DNA of 64,000 bases, taken from the NCBI GenBank assembly GCA_026129685.1, contig JAHCHO010000006.1, forward strand, positions 310,001 through 374,000. Direction: 5' to 3'. Source of the stretch: Fimbriimonadaceae bacterium (GTDB lineage Bacteria; Armatimonadota; Fimbriimonadia; Fimbriimonadales; Fimbriimonadaceae). Within the stretch, counting starts at the first letter, position 1. Each line of letters begins with the position of its first letter. The translations under genes and the position numbers were made by a program. Below, piece by piece: positions 40,644 to 50,408 of the stretch. The notes under the pieces are model-generated. The model was given only the letters and a program-made list of their open reading frames with translations, made no database searches and was not told the origin of the DNA.

Positions 40644-43226
40644 TTACTTACCGATTTCCGGGCTCTTGACATGCTTTTCGAGCCATGCGATCCACCGTGC
40701 CCAGAGGTCGAGGAGGGTTTCGCGGGTAGCGGGACCGTGATCCTCGTACGGGTAGACGTAGAGGGCGGCGGTCTTGCCGAGGGTGTTCAGAGCCTGGAAC
40801 ATGCGGTCCGAGTTGATCGGGAAAGTGCCCACGTTCTGGTCGTCCGCGCCGTGGTACATGAGCAGAGCGCCCGTCACTTGCTCGGCCCAGAGAAGCGGGC
40901 TCAGGGTGGTGTAGACCTCGCGCGCCTCCCAAAGGGTGCGCGTTTCCGACTGGAAGCCGGCGGGGGTGAGGAGGCGGTTGTAAGCGCCGTCGCCCGCGAT
41001 GCCGGCCCGGAAGAACGGGGTGTGGACAAGGGCGTTGGCGGTGCTGAACGCGCCGTAGCTGTGGCCACCGATGGCGAGCCGATCACGATCGGCAAAGCCG
41101 CGCGCCTCCAGGGCGTTGATCGTTGCGTACAAATTTGAGCGTAAATCCGCTACGTATTTATCGTTCTTCCGGTCGGCAGGTCCGATGATCGGGCAGTCCG
41201 GTTCGACCACGGTGTAACCCAGCAGGGCCAGGAAGGCCTTGTTGAGGCGGCTGATCGGGCGGAAGGCGTTTTTGTTGTAGGTCCGTCCCCGTTCGTCGTA
41301 CGTCTTCTGATCGACGAACTCGCTGGGATAGAACCAAAAGAACGCGGGCGGCTTGGACGATCCGTCGAAACCTCTTGGCAAGGTGGCCTCGACCCAGAAC
41401 TTGAAGCCGTCGGCTCGGGTGACGCGGAAGCGCTCGTTTCGCAGGGCGGTGACGTCGGCGGCGTAGTCCCGGTTCTTGGTGAGTTGCGTCTCCTTCCCGG
41501 CGTCGCTCAGGAAGTGTTGGGTGGTTTCGGACGAAGACTCGCGGGCAACGAGCGTTCGCTTAAGGTCAACGTCCAAGAACGCGATCAATCGCTCGAAACG
41601 GTCCGGCGAGGAGTAGAACATGCGCTCGGACTCGGCTTGGCTTTCATCGGTCGCGCTAGCCAGTTTCACCCGATCAACAAACGGCCGGGGGGCTTCCGCC
41701 ATCGGGTCCTCGGCGTACTGCGTCCCGGATAGGTACACGTTTCCTTGGGAATCCCTTAGCACAACGCTCCCACCCATTGGGCCGGTCGTGGTTACCAGGC
41801 TGCCGGGGTTCCTGTAGAATTCGGTCGCGCGGGACTTGGAGACGAGGCGCCTGGTGCCCGGGCCGAGGTCTACCGCGTAGGTGCGCTGCTCGGCGGCCAC
41901 GCTTTCGTTCACGAAGAGGGTCTTCGCGTCGGCGGCGTACTGCACCCCGGTGATCGCGTTCTCGCTTTCGTAAATCGTCTCCACGTCCTTGTCGCCATAC
42001 GGCTCGAACCAGCGCATCACCCGGTCCTTGCGCTTAGCCGACGGGTTGTCGCGGTTGGCGGGTTCGAGCAGAAGGAACGAGATCCCCTTGCCATCGGGTC
42101 GCCAAGCTAGGTTCCGCTTGCGGGGTGGTCCGGTCTCGGCGCCGGGTCCGCCTTGTCCGCCGCTCGGGCGGCGGGCCTGCTCGTCCGCGTCGAAGGCGTC
42201 GCCCCAAGGGTCGTCGGGGGTCGGATCGGCCGAACCGAGTTGGAGGGCACGGCGCGAAATCTCGGCGACCGGCTCGCCCTTCTCGTTCCAGATCTCCTCC
42301 GCCGAACCGAAGCTCGAGACCGGCACCAGGTAGGAGAACGGCTTGCGAACGGTCGTCACACGGACGAACTTGGCGTTCGGGCCGACGTCGAAGCCACGGA
42401 TCATCGTCGGCTTGCCGACGGGGGTCTCCTCACCGGTTTTCGCGTCGAGGGCGGTCAGTTGGCCGGTGATCAAGTACTCGTACAGCGCGGCGTGGTAAGG
42501 GCCCTCGAGCAGGCTGGGGAAAGTGCGGAGCCGGGCGGGGTTCCTGGTGGTCAATCGTACGTTCGGCTCGGCGGGAACCGGAGGCTCGACGGGTCTAGGG
42601 GTCCGCTTCGCGGGAACGAGGAGGGCGACGACGTGCTTCCCATCGCCCGTCCAGTCCACCGAGGTCACGTGCGTCAACAGGAGGGGCCGCCGTGAGAGCC
42701 TACGGCTGCGTCCGGTGGCGACATCGGCGACGTAGAGGTGCGACTCGTTCGGCTCATGGACCAGGAACGCGAGCGACTTGCCATCTGGCGACCACTGGAA
42801 CCCGGACAGGCGGGCGTCTTTCGGCGCTTGGATGGCGGTTCGCTTGCCCGTTTCCAGGTCGTACAAGTCGGCCGAGACGGACCCGCCGAGGCTCAGCGTA
42901 CGGGCGCGATTGGCATCCACGTCGATCGCGAGCCCACCGAGCCGGACGTAAGGGCGCGCGTACTCGGCGATGGTCGCCATCCCTGCGGATCGGGTCAACA
43001 GAACCGTTCGGCGATCGGGTCCAACGTTCGCGAAGCTCTCGTTGAGGTGCCACTGGGCGAGGACAAGGTTCTTGATTTCGGCGGCGGGTTCGGCGTAAGC
43101 CTCTTTGGCCAGAATCTCGTCGTTAGGGTCCTTGGCGGCGGGCGGCGTCTGGGTCAGACCGGGGACCACCAGCAGGAAGGACAAGCCGATCCACATCGAT
43201 CGTCGCGTCGCGGTACGTTGCATCAT
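40644..43226 (-). CDS. Exported S9-family (prolyl oligopeptidase-like) serine peptidase
   Basis: 860 residues with a signal peptide. The N-terminal two thirds form a beta-propeller-type region (e.g. GFQWSPDGKSLAFLV, VDWTGDGKHVVALL), and the C-terminal alpha/beta hydrolase domain has the nucleophile GGHSYGAFS, the Asp in HGADDQNVGTFP and the His in YEDHGPA. The family cleaves short peptides, often after Pro or with aminopeptidase action. A glycine- and proline-rich insertion near residues 370-390 (GGQGGPGAETGPPRKR) looks like a surface loop. A second, more distant S9 enzyme is at 53159. ATG 43226 is used. Confidence 0.93.
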   Translation of the reverse strand: MMQRTATRRSMWIGLSFLLVVPGLTQTPPAAKDPNDEILAKEAYAEPAAEIKNLVLAQWHLNESFANVGPDRRTVLLTRSAGMATIAEYARPYVRLGGLAIDVDANRARTLSLGGSVSADLYDLETGKRTAIQAPKDARLSGFQWSPDGKSLAFLVHEPNESHLYVADVATGRSRRLSRRPLLLTHVTSVDWTGDGKHVVALLVPAKRTPRPVEPPVPAEPNVRLTTRNPARLRTFPSLLEGPYHAALYEYLITGQLTALDAKTGEETPVGKPTMIRGFDVGPNAKFVRVTTVRKPFSYLVPVSSFGSAEEIWNEKGEPVAEISRRALQLGSADPTPDDPWGDAFDADEQARRPSGGQGGPGAETGPPRKRNLAWRPDGKGISFLLLEPANRDNPSAKRKDRVMRWFEPYGDKDVETIYESENAITGVQYAADAKTLFVNESVAAEQRTYAVDLGPGTRRLVSKSRATEFYRNPGSLVTTTGPMGGSVVLRDSQGNVYLSGTQYAEDPMAEAPRPFVDRVKLASATDESQAESERMFYSSPDRFERLIAFLDVDLKRTLVARESSSETTQHFLSDAGKETQLTKNRDYAADVTALRNERFRVTRADGFKFWVEATLPRGFDGSSKPPAFFWFYPSEFVDQKTYDERGRTYNKNAFRPISRLNKAFLALLGYTVVEPDCPIIGPADRKNDKYVADLRSNLYATINALEARGFADRDRLAIGGHSYGAFSTANALVHTPFFRAGIAGDGAYNRLLTPAGFQSETRTLWEAREVYTTLSPLLWAEQVTGALLMYHGADDQNVGTFPINSDRMFQALNTLGKTAALYVYPYEDHGPATRETLLDLWARWIAWLEKHVKSPEIGK

Positions 43227-43454
43227 GGCGATGCGGGCGAGGTTACCCAGCGCGAAAGACCCGCGTCATTCCGCGGCCAGGTGGACGCCCGAGTACGACC
43301 CCGCGTGGCCGTGGCGATGCAAGGAGGCACCGCTTGGATGCTTCGTCGGCGGCACGAACGAACGCGAAGCCCTACGCCGGGGGGGGGGTCGGTTCCACCG
43401 TCGGGTACCGGGCTACCGAATCCCACCCCTGCGTTCAGGATGACGGCGGGCCGC

Positions 43455-44957
43455 CTATCCGCCGCCCGACGCGGCAACATCCTTCACGAAGGCGGAGGCG
43501 CGGTTCGCGGTTGTGGCGACGAGCAGGTATCCGAGTTTGGACGCGTTGGTCAGCTTCTCGTAGTTCAGCTTCTCCATCGTGTCCGTTGGGCGATGGTAGT
43601 CGGGGTGGAATCCGGAAAAAAAGAACGCGATGGGGATACCCTTCCGCGCGAAGTTGTAGTGGTCGCTACGGGTGTAGACGCCCTCCTCGTCGTACTCGAA
43701 CTTGAAGTTGACGAACTTGTTGACCTCGAGCACGTGCTCGTGCAGGCCGGTCGAGATGCGCTTGCTGCCCACGAGGTGGATCGTGTCAAGGTTGTCGGAG
43801 GCTTTCTCGTCCGGCTTCTCCTCGTTCCTAGCGACCATGTCCATCTGATACAGGCAGAGGGTCTTGTCGATCGGCACGATGGGGTTGTCACTGTAGTAGC
43901 GGGAGCCGATCAGGCCCATCTCCTCGCCGCAGAAGGCGAGGAAGAGGACGCTGCGCTTTGGACGTTGCCGGTTGCTGTGGAGCGCCTTGGCGATGCCGAT
44001 CAGGGCGGACGAGCCAGATCCGTCGTCGTCCGCGCCAGGGTAAACGACGCCGTTCTGAACGCCGAGATGGTCGAGGTGGGCGCCAACGGCCACCACCTCT
44101 TCCTTGAGCACCGAGTCCGATCCCTCGAAGAGGCCGACCACGTTCGGCACGCCGACCTGCTCGGTCTTGGTTTTGACGGTCAGCTTGGCGGTCTTGGTCG
44201 AGACGGTCAAGGCGCCGGAGCCCGCCCCTTCCCAAAGATCGGTCTCCTTTTCGAGGGCGGCCACCCGCGACCGGGCGATCTGGCCCGAACTCATACGGGC
44301 GCGGGTCGGGCCGCCCTGGTTCCCGCCGACGAAGCGAACGGAGGATTGCGGCGCCTCGATCTTGTCCACAACGGTCAAGACGGCGGCGGGGGCCGCGCGG
44401 AAGACGGCGCTTCGCAGGGAGCGCCCGCCCGCCGGGATGGCGGGGATCGGCTTGCCGTCGCTCGGTGGGAAGGACAGGATCACGATCTTGCCTTCGAGCT
44501 TCTTGGCGTCGTCCTCGCTCAGGGTGTCGGTCTCGGTCTGGGCACGGACGAGAACCACCCCCGCCTCAAGGTCGGCTTCGGCCGCGACGGTGAAATCGGC
44601 GCCGAAGACAAACTGCTCATCGCCGATGATCAGAGAGCTCTCGCCCGGAACAACAGAGGTGCTGCTGAAGGGCACGAGCTGAAAGTAGGAACCGTCGGGT
44701 CCCATCGGCTTGAGGCCGTACTCCTTGAAGCGGGCAGCCATGTACTCGGCAGCGAGTTGGTAACCCCGCTGGCCGGTGCCACGACCGGCGAACTCGGGAC
44801 CGGCGAGTTTGGCGATCCAGCCCTGAAAGTCCTTCGGCGAGAGCGACTCGAACCCACGCTTCCACTCGCTGGGGACGGGGGCCGAGCCGGGGTACTGGGC
44901 CGCTGCTCCAGCCACAAGGACGATGACGGACGCGATGCCGAGCGCGAGTCGCTTCAT
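43455..44957 (-). CDS. Exported M28-family zinc aminopeptidase with PA-like domain
   Basis: 500 residues with signal peptide MKRLALGIASVIVLVAGAAAQ. The peptidase domain carries the two-zinc site: His in GAHLDHLG, bridging Asp in GADDDGSGSSALIGIA, Glu pair in FLAFCGEEMGLIGSRYY, Asp in YQMDMV and His in FHPDYHRPTDT. A PA-type insert (about 110-290) precedes it. The family removes N-terminal residues from peptides. ATG 44957 is chosen because the signal sequence starts there; the longer frame to 45128 overlaps the divergent acyltransferase start region and is unlikely. Confidence 0.93.
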   Translation of the reverse strand: MKRLALGIASVIVLVAGAAAQYPGSAPVPSEWKRGFESLSPKDFQGWIAKLAGPEFAGRGTGQRGYQLAAEYMAARFKEYGLKPMGPDGSYFQLVPFSSTSVVPGESSLIIGDEQFVFGADFTVAAEADLEAGVVLVRAQTETDTLSEDDAKKLEGKIVILSFPPSDGKPIPAIPAGGRSLRSAVFRAAPAAVLTVVDKIEAPQSSVRFVGGNQGGPTRARMSSGQIARSRVAALEKETDLWEGAGSGALTVSTKTAKLTVKTKTEQVGVPNVVGLFEGSDSVLKEEVVAVGAHLDHLGVQNGVVYPGADDDGSGSSALIGIAKALHSNRQRPKRSVLFLAFCGEEMGLIGSRYYSDNPIVPIDKTLCLYQMDMVARNEEKPDEKASDNLDTIHLVGSKRISTGLHEHVLEVNKFVNFKFEYDEEGVYTRSDHYNFARKGIPIAFFFSGFHPDYHRPTDTMEKLNYEKLTNASKLGYLLVATTANRASAFVKDVAASGGG

Positions 44958-45091
44958 GGGGCAAGAGGCTACGCGATTCGGAGCGGATTTCTCCACTCTT
45001 GGCAGGAAATGCGGCGGTATCCGAGAAAAGGGTGACTTCCCTGCCCCACTTCCCAGCCGGTGCCCGGCGTCGCTTCCCCACGTCCCTGCCG

Positions 45092-46246
45092 ATGGCTCAG
45101 AATCCCGCGTTCGCAAATGCTCCCGCAAAGGCCCGCGACACGGCGTTCGACGTGCTGAAAGGGATCGGCATCACGGAGGTCGTGTTGCACCACGTGCTGT
45201 CCCACACGGCGCGCAAGTACACGGACGGACAGGACGACCCCCAGTGGTGGGTGCTGATGATGCTGAACTGGGGGGTGCACTTCGGGGTACCGACCTTCCT
45301 GTTGGCCTCGACGATCTTGCTCGCAAGGAGCCTGATCTCACGGGCAAAGCCGGATTGGCGACGGTTCTATCGGCGGCGCGCCGAGCGGACGCTGTACCCC
45401 TACCTCGTCTGGTGGACGCTGTACGTGCTGTTTCGCATATTCGTGATCCGCGACCCCTACGATGCGACGCTTGTGCCGAGCGGATGGCCGGGGATCGGGC
45501 AGGCTCCGTGGATTCTGGCCGACCCGACGAGCGTCGTACGATCCCTGCTTGCGGGAAAAGGGTACTTCCACCTCTACTTCCTGATCGTGCTGCTCCAGTT
45601 GGGGTTCCTTTTTCCTGTGTTCTTGGCACCCTTTCGGAGGTGGCGACCGTCATTCGCGCTCGTGCTGGGCGGGGCTTTCGCGCTCCAGGCAGGGGTGTAC
45701 CTGCTTCAGCGACTCGTGCGGTTCCCATGGCCAGGGTCCTCGATTCTCTGGTACGTGCCGGCGATCGCGCTCGGGCTCTGGATCGGTACGAACTGGGAAG
45801 AGTGGGTACGGAACCGGCGCTACACGATTCCCTTTGCCCTGATGGCGGCGATTCTGGGGCCGATCTACCTCGTTCTCGAGTACCGGATTCTGGCGGGTCT
45901 GCCGATCGTAACGATCGCGCACAGCTTCTGCGGGACCGGGTATGCGGTCGGCGTCGCGGGCCTCCTTCTCCGGCTCTCGACCTGGCTGGTGGAGCGCCGG
46001 CCAGGCCTGGCGGGTCTTCTGGGCGGGGTCGGAGACTGGTCCTTGCCCCTGTTCCTGATCCACCCGGCGGTGATGTACCTGCTGTCCGGCCCAAAGGTGG
46101 GACGGGCGATCATGGCGACGGGGGTGCCGGTTCTGGCGGTGTTCACGCTCGTGTACCTCGTGACGGGGGCGGTTGCCTGGACTCTGATCCGGAGCGGCAT
46201 GGGGCCAGTGTTGTTCGGGCGGACGTATCGGGGGCGGGGCGTCTAG
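45092..46246 (+). CDS. Membrane acyltransferase (Acyltransferase_3 family)
   Basis: 384 residues with about ten transmembrane helices. The N-terminal RDTAFDVLKGIGITEVVLHHVLSH contains the conserved His pair of the family, near the first membrane helix. WRRFYRRRAERTLYPYLVWW is the typical amphipathic segment after helix 2. The family O-acetylates or acylates sugars of surface polysaccharides, lipids or antibiotics. ATG 45092 fits the fold start; an in-frame start at 44999 is possible. It is followed 21 bp later by a paralog. The substrate is unknown. Confidence 0.88.
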   Translation: MAQNPAFANAPAKARDTAFDVLKGIGITEVVLHHVLSHTARKYTDGQDDPQWWVLMMLNWGVHFGVPTFLLASTILLARSLISRAKPDWRRFYRRRAERTLYPYLVWWTLYVLFRIFVIRDPYDATLVPSGWPGIGQAPWILADPTSVVRSLLAGKGYFHLYFLIVLLQLGFLFPVFLAPFRRWRPSFALVLGGAFALQAGVYLLQRLVRFPWPGSSILWYVPAIALGLWIGTNWEEWVRNRRYTIPFALMAAILGPIYLVLEYRILAGLPIVTIAHSFCGTGYAVGVAGLLLRLSTWLVERRPGLAGLLGGVGDWSLPLFLIHPAVMYLLSGPKVGRAIMATGVPVLAVFTLVYLVTGAVAWTLIRSGMGPVLFGRTYRGRGV

Positions 46247-46267
46247 GGTAACACCCGCACCAGACCC

Positions 46268-47407
46268 ATGGCCGATCTCGCGACGGAACCCGCCACGCCC
46301 AAGCCGACCCGCGAGCGCGCGTTCGACGCGGCGAAGGGGGTGCTGATTCTGGCGGTCGTGCTGCATCATTGCTCGACTTTGGGGGCTCGACTTGGGACGG
46401 TGGAAGGTTCGAAGACCTGGTGGGCGATCCAACTCGGGAGCCGGGCGCTTCACTTCGCGGTCCCCACTTTTCTGCTGCTCTCAATGCTGTTGCTGGCGCG
46501 TTCGGAGGCGGGGCGCGAGAGGCTCGAGTGGGGACGCTTCTACCGACGTCGACTGGAGGGGCTGGTGGTGCCCTACCTGGTGTGGTGGGGCATCTACGTG
46601 GCGGTGCGGCTGTTCGTCTTCCGGGATTCGCACGATGCGAGGACGGTCTCGGCGACGTGGTTCGGGTGGCATTTCCAGACGTACGCGTTGCTGTCGTCCC
46701 CCAGGAACCTGCTCTTCAGCCTCGTTTTCGGGAAAGCCTGGTTCCACCTGTACTTCCTTGCGGTGCTGATCCAGGCGGCGGCGGCTTTTCCGGTGATGTT
46801 CCTGGCGGTTCGGGGTCGTTTCCGGTCGTTGCCATCGATCCTCATCACTGCCACCGTGCTGCAGTTCGGGGTCTACGGGATCCAGAAGTTGGTACGGTTT
46901 CCCACGCCTGCCTCGACCTTCCTCTGGTACCTACCGGCCTTGCTGGTGGGGGTTTGGCTCGGAACGCGACGGGAGTCGTTGAGGGAGCAGTTGGCGGCGT
47001 GGCGACCGCTGCTCGCGGTGGTCGCGGCGGCGAGTCTGGCGGCTTACTTCTGGTTCGGGTTCTTGAGCCTGACCGGTCGTTCTTTCGAGTCCGTCTGGTT
47101 CAATTGGGCGCACCAGTGGTTCGCGGTAGGCACGGGGTTGCTGCTTCTGGACGGGTTCCTGCAAGTTCGGGACTGGCGAGGGTGGGGACAGCTGCTGTGG
47201 TTGGGAGCGCTTTCGCTGCCGATCTACCTGTTGCACCCGATCCTGCTTCGCTTCTTCGAGCGGCCGCCGATTCGGAGTTGGGTCATCGCCTGTGCGGGGG
47301 CGGCGCCGCTGGTTCTGGCGGGAGCGGCGCTTCTGGGAAGCCTGATGGTGACGATGTCGCTCGTCCATGCGCGTGTGAGTCGGGTCTTGTTCGGGCGGTC
47401 TCTGTGA
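46268..47407 (+). CDS. Membrane acyltransferase (Acyltransferase_3 family), tandem paralog
   Basis: 379 residues with the same architecture as the preceding gene: RAFDAAKGVLILAVVLHHCSTLG (conserved His pair), WGRFYRRRLEGLVVPYLVWW after helix 2, and a C-terminal SLPIYLLHPILLRFFE stretch. The two share short motifs along their whole length but differ in most positions, so the duplication is old or the pair are heterodimer-like partners. A 21-bp gap places them in one operon. The start is ATG 46268. It ends about 110 bp before gyrA. Confidence 0.88.
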   Translation: MADLATEPATPKPTRERAFDAAKGVLILAVVLHHCSTLGARLGTVEGSKTWWAIQLGSRALHFAVPTFLLLSMLLLARSEAGRERLEWGRFYRRRLEGLVVPYLVWWGIYVAVRLFVFRDSHDARTVSATWFGWHFQTYALLSSPRNLLFSLVFGKAWFHLYFLAVLIQAAAAFPVMFLAVRGRFRSLPSILITATVLQFGVYGIQKLVRFPTPASTFLWYLPALLVGVWLGTRRESLREQLAAWRPLLAVVAAASLAAYFWFGFLSLTGRSFESVWFNWAHQWFAVGTGLLLLDGFLQVRDWRGWGQLLWLGALSLPIYLLHPILLRFFERPPIRSWVIACAGAAPLVLAGAALLGSLMVTMSLVHARVSRVLFGRSL

Positions 47408-47516
47408 CCCGCTTCGGCACCTGAAACAGGTATCCTAACGACTCCTCGCGTCTTCTCCGAAGGGTCCGGTTTCGCCGGGTTCCCGCGCAACGCGCGAGAG
47501 GCAGGTAACAACAGGT

Positions 47517-49991
47517 TTGGCGGAACTCGATCCCAACATCTCGGTCGTCGACGTACAGGACGAACTTGGCCGGTCGTACGTCAACTACGCGATGTCGGTC
47601 ATTATCGCGCGGGCGTTGCCCGATATCCGTGACGGGCTCAAACCCGTTCAGCGGCGGATTCTTTACGCGATGCGCCAGCTCAACCTAGGGCCGGACAGCG
47701 GGTTCGTGAAGTGCGCGAAGGTGACAGGCGACACGGCGGGCAATTTCCACCCGCACGGGGACCAGGTGATCTATCCGACGCTCGTTCGGCTCGCCCAGCC
47801 CTTCAGCATGCGTTACCCGTTGATCGAGGGCCAGGGCAACTTTGGCTCGATCGACGGCGATCCGCCCGCCGCCCAGCGGTACACGGAGGCACGTCTGACG
47901 GCGCTGGCCGCCGAGATGCTGGACGATCTCGACCGCGAGACGGTGGACTGGATCGAGAACTACTCCCAGACCCAACTCGAGCCGCTGTTCCTGCCTGCGA
48001 AGTTTCCGAACCTGTTGTGCAACGGTTCGCAGGGCATCGCGGTAGGGATGGCGACGAACATGCCGCCGCACAACCTCACGGAGGTGTGCAACGCGATCCT
48101 GCACCGGCTCGACCATCCGGACAGCACGCTGGAAGAGATTTACGCGATCCTGCCCGGCCCGGACTTCCCCACTTACGGAACGATTATGGGGACCAAGGGT
48201 ATTCGGGAAGCCTACGCGACCGGCCGCGGTTCGATCGTGATGCAGGCGAAAACGATGATCGAGCCGACCGACCAAGGCCGAAGCGTGATCGTCGTCACCG
48301 AATTGCCCTACCAGGTCAATAAGACCAACCTGGTGAAAGCGATCGCGGACATCGCCCGCAACCGCAAGTTCGACGGCATTACCGGAGTCGAGGACTACTC
48401 GGACAAGCGCGGCATGCGGGTCGAGATCTACATCCGACGCGACATTCAGCCCAATAAGGCCCTAAACTATTTGCTAAAGCACACGGCGTTGCGACAGACT
48501 TTCGGCGTGATCATGCTGTCGCTCGACGACGGCGCACCCCGGGTCACCCCGCTGTTACCTTTGCTCGACAACTACCTCAAACACCGTCGCGACGTAATCG
48601 CGCGGCGAACGAGGTACGAACTGTACCGGACGATCGAAGACGTCCACATCAACGAGGGCTTTCAGATTGCGCGGAGGTTTTTGGACGAGGTCATCCGGAT
48701 CGTCCGAACGAGCCAGGACACGGGGGAAGCGCGAGCGCGGCTAGTTCGCGAGTTCGGCATGTCGCCGCTACAGGCCAACGCGATTCTCAACATGCCTTTG
48801 CGGCGTTTGACGATCCTCGACCAGGCCGAGCTTCAAAAGGCTTACATCGAGGCGCTGAAGAAGGCGCACGACCTGATGGACATCCTGACCAGTTCGGTGC
48901 GGCTGGACCAGGTGTTGCGCGACGAGGTCACGGCCTTGCGGGACAAGCATGGCGACGAGCGGCGAACGAAGATTATCGCGCGCGAGGCCGGCGAGTTCAC
49001 CGACGAGGACATGATTCCCGAAGAGGACGCGATCATCTCGGTGAGCCGGGATGGGTATATCAAGCGGGTCAGCATCGAGGCGTACCGACAGCAGAAGCGT
49101 GGGGGCAAAGGCCTCAAGAGCACGATGAAGGCGGACGACGAGCCGGCCCACCTCTTCCAGGTCAACACCCACCACTACATTCTGTTCTTCACCGATCGGG
49201 GACGGGTGTACCGCCTGAGGGCGTACGACATCCCGGAGACGGGTCGCTACGCGAAGGGCATGCCCGTCATCAACTATATCGCGATCGAAAGCGGTGAGCA
49301 GGTGACGGCGACGGTCAGCGTCAAAGACATTTCGGGCGACGGCTACCTGTGCATGATCACCAAGTACGGGGAGATCAAGCGCACGCCCTTAGCCTCGTTT
49401 TCGAACATCCGGACGAACGGGCTTATCGCGTTCGATATCGAGGAGGGCGACAAGCTCGAGTGGGTCCTGAAAACGGGTGGAACCGACGACGTGCTGATCG
49501 TCACGCGGCTCGGTTTGTCCATTCGGTTCGAGGAAAAGCGGGTGACCTCGCGTTCAAGGGCGGCGGGCGGCATGAAGGCGATCACCTTCAAGGACCCTCA
49601 CGACTACATCGTCAGCGCGACGGTGGCGGACAACACGATGACCCTGCTGGTCGTGGGGGAAAACGGCTTCGGCAAGCGGACGCCGCTATCGGATTACCGG
49701 CCCCAGGGGCGAGGTGGCATGGGCATCTTGACGATGAACGTTACCGAGAAGACGGGTCCGATCGTCGGTGCCGAATCGGTAGAGGACGACGCGCGGTTGC
49801 TCGTGATGACGGTGAACGGCAAGGGCATCCGAATGAAGGTCAAAGACATCCGGTTGGTAGGTCGCATCGCGCAGGGGGTCAAGCTGATCGACCTGGCGCC
49901 GGGGGACAAGGTGGCCTCGATCGCGAAACTCGTCAAGGAAGCGGACGACGGCGAACACCCGTTGGGCGAAGACGAGGAAGACGGGGAGTAG
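47517..49991 (+). CDS. gyrA: DNA gyrase subunit A
   Basis: GyrA makes the transient double-strand break through which gyrase passes DNA to introduce negative supercoils. The 824-residue product has the catalytic Tyr122 in QRYTEARLT, ARALPDIRDGLKPVQRRILYAM near the N-terminus, and the GyrA box QQKRGGKGLK at about residue 525, which separates gyrase from topoisomerase IV. The C-terminal domain follows and the tail is acidic (EDEEDGE). The start is TTG 47517; the leader contains a TATCCT box about 85 nt upstream. No gyrB is adjacent, so the subunits are unlinked here. Confidence 0.97.
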   Translation: MAELDPNISVVDVQDELGRSYVNYAMSVIIARALPDIRDGLKPVQRRILYAMRQLNLGPDSGFVKCAKVTGDTAGNFHPHGDQVIYPTLVRLAQPFSMRYPLIEGQGNFGSIDGDPPAAQRYTEARLTALAAEMLDDLDRETVDWIENYSQTQLEPLFLPAKFPNLLCNGSQGIAVGMATNMPPHNLTEVCNAILHRLDHPDSTLEEIYAILPGPDFPTYGTIMGTKGIREAYATGRGSIVMQAKTMIEPTDQGRSVIVVTELPYQVNKTNLVKAIADIARNRKFDGITGVEDYSDKRGMRVEIYIRRDIQPNKALNYLLKHTALRQTFGVIMLSLDDGAPRVTPLLPLLDNYLKHRRDVIARRTRYELYRTIEDVHINEGFQIARRFLDEVIRIVRTSQDTGEARARLVREFGMSPLQANAILNMPLRRLTILDQAELQKAYIEALKKAHDLMDILTSSVRLDQVLRDEVTALRDKHGDERRTKIIAREAGEFTDEDMIPEEDAIISVSRDGYIKRVSIEAYRQQKRGGKGLKSTMKADDEPAHLFQVNTHHYILFFTDRGRVYRLRAYDIPETGRYAKGMPVINYIAIESGEQVTATVSVKDISGDGYLCMITKYGEIKRTPLASFSNIRTNGLIAFDIEEGDKLEWVLKTGGTDDVLIVTRLGLSIRFEEKRVTSRSRAAGGMKAITFKDPHDYIVSATVADNTMTLLVVGENGFGKRTPLSDYRPQGRGGMGILTMNVTEKTGPIVGAESVEDDARLLVMTVNGKGIRMKVKDIRLVGRIAQGVKLIDLAPGDKVASIAKLVKEADDGEHPLGEDEEDGE

Positions 49992-50065
49992 CCGCGTCGT
50001 TTGGGCCGACGAACTCCCGCGTCGCCGACTTCCCGGATTGATCTTAACGGCCCGGTTCCGTCCGG

Positions 50066-50071
50066 TACCAT
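50066..50071 (+). promoter_or_regulatory. -10 box of a leaderless promoter (zinc-ribbon-tdk-ruvC)
   Basis: TACCAT ends 7 nt before ATG 50079 and there is no ribosome site between them. Confidence 0.5.
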
Positions 50072-50078
50072 CGGATCG

Positions 50079-50408
50079 ATGCCCGTCTACGAGTTCCGGT
50101 GCCTTGCGTGCAAGGCCAAGTTCTCCGCGCTGATCGGCATGGTCGCCGAGCCGGACGACGAGAGTTGCCCGAAGTGCGGCTCGAAGGAAACCCGACGCCT
50201 CGTCAGTCGCTTCGCGCGCGCCCGCAGCGAAGACGATCGGATCGATGAGTTGGCCGACCGGGTCGAGACGATGGGCGAACCGGACAGCCCCGGCGCGATG
50301 CGGCGGCTCGTGCGCGATATGGGCAAGGCGATGGACGAAGACATGGCCGACGAGATGGAAGAGATGTACGAGGCCGACCTTTCCGGGGCGGGCGGGGACG
50401 ACGAATGA
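50079..50408 (+). CDS. FmdB-family zinc-ribbon protein
   Basis: 109 residues. The N-terminal 45 residues are the zinc ribbon: MPVYEFRCLACKAKFSALIG and ESCPKCGSKETRRLVSRF, with two CxxC pairs that bind one zinc ion. The rest is a charged, helix-rich tail (DMGKAMDEDMADEMEEMYEAD). The family is widespread and thought to regulate or chaperone, but the function is unknown. ATG 50079 is chosen because of the TACCAT box and the fold start; a longer frame to 50001 is rejected. It overlaps tdk by ATGA. Confidence 0.88.
   Translation: MPVYEFRCLACKAKFSALIGMVAEPDDESCPKCGSKETRRLVSRFARARSEDDRIDELADRVETMGEPDSPGAMRRLVRDMGKAMDEDMADEMEEMYEADLSGAGGDDE

Noticed and set aside
43379-43389. Long G run that might be a G-quadruplex or slippery site
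   Set aside because: It lies in a non-coding gap with no other G-tracts close by and no regulatory context; an ordinary homopolymer in GC-rich DNA.
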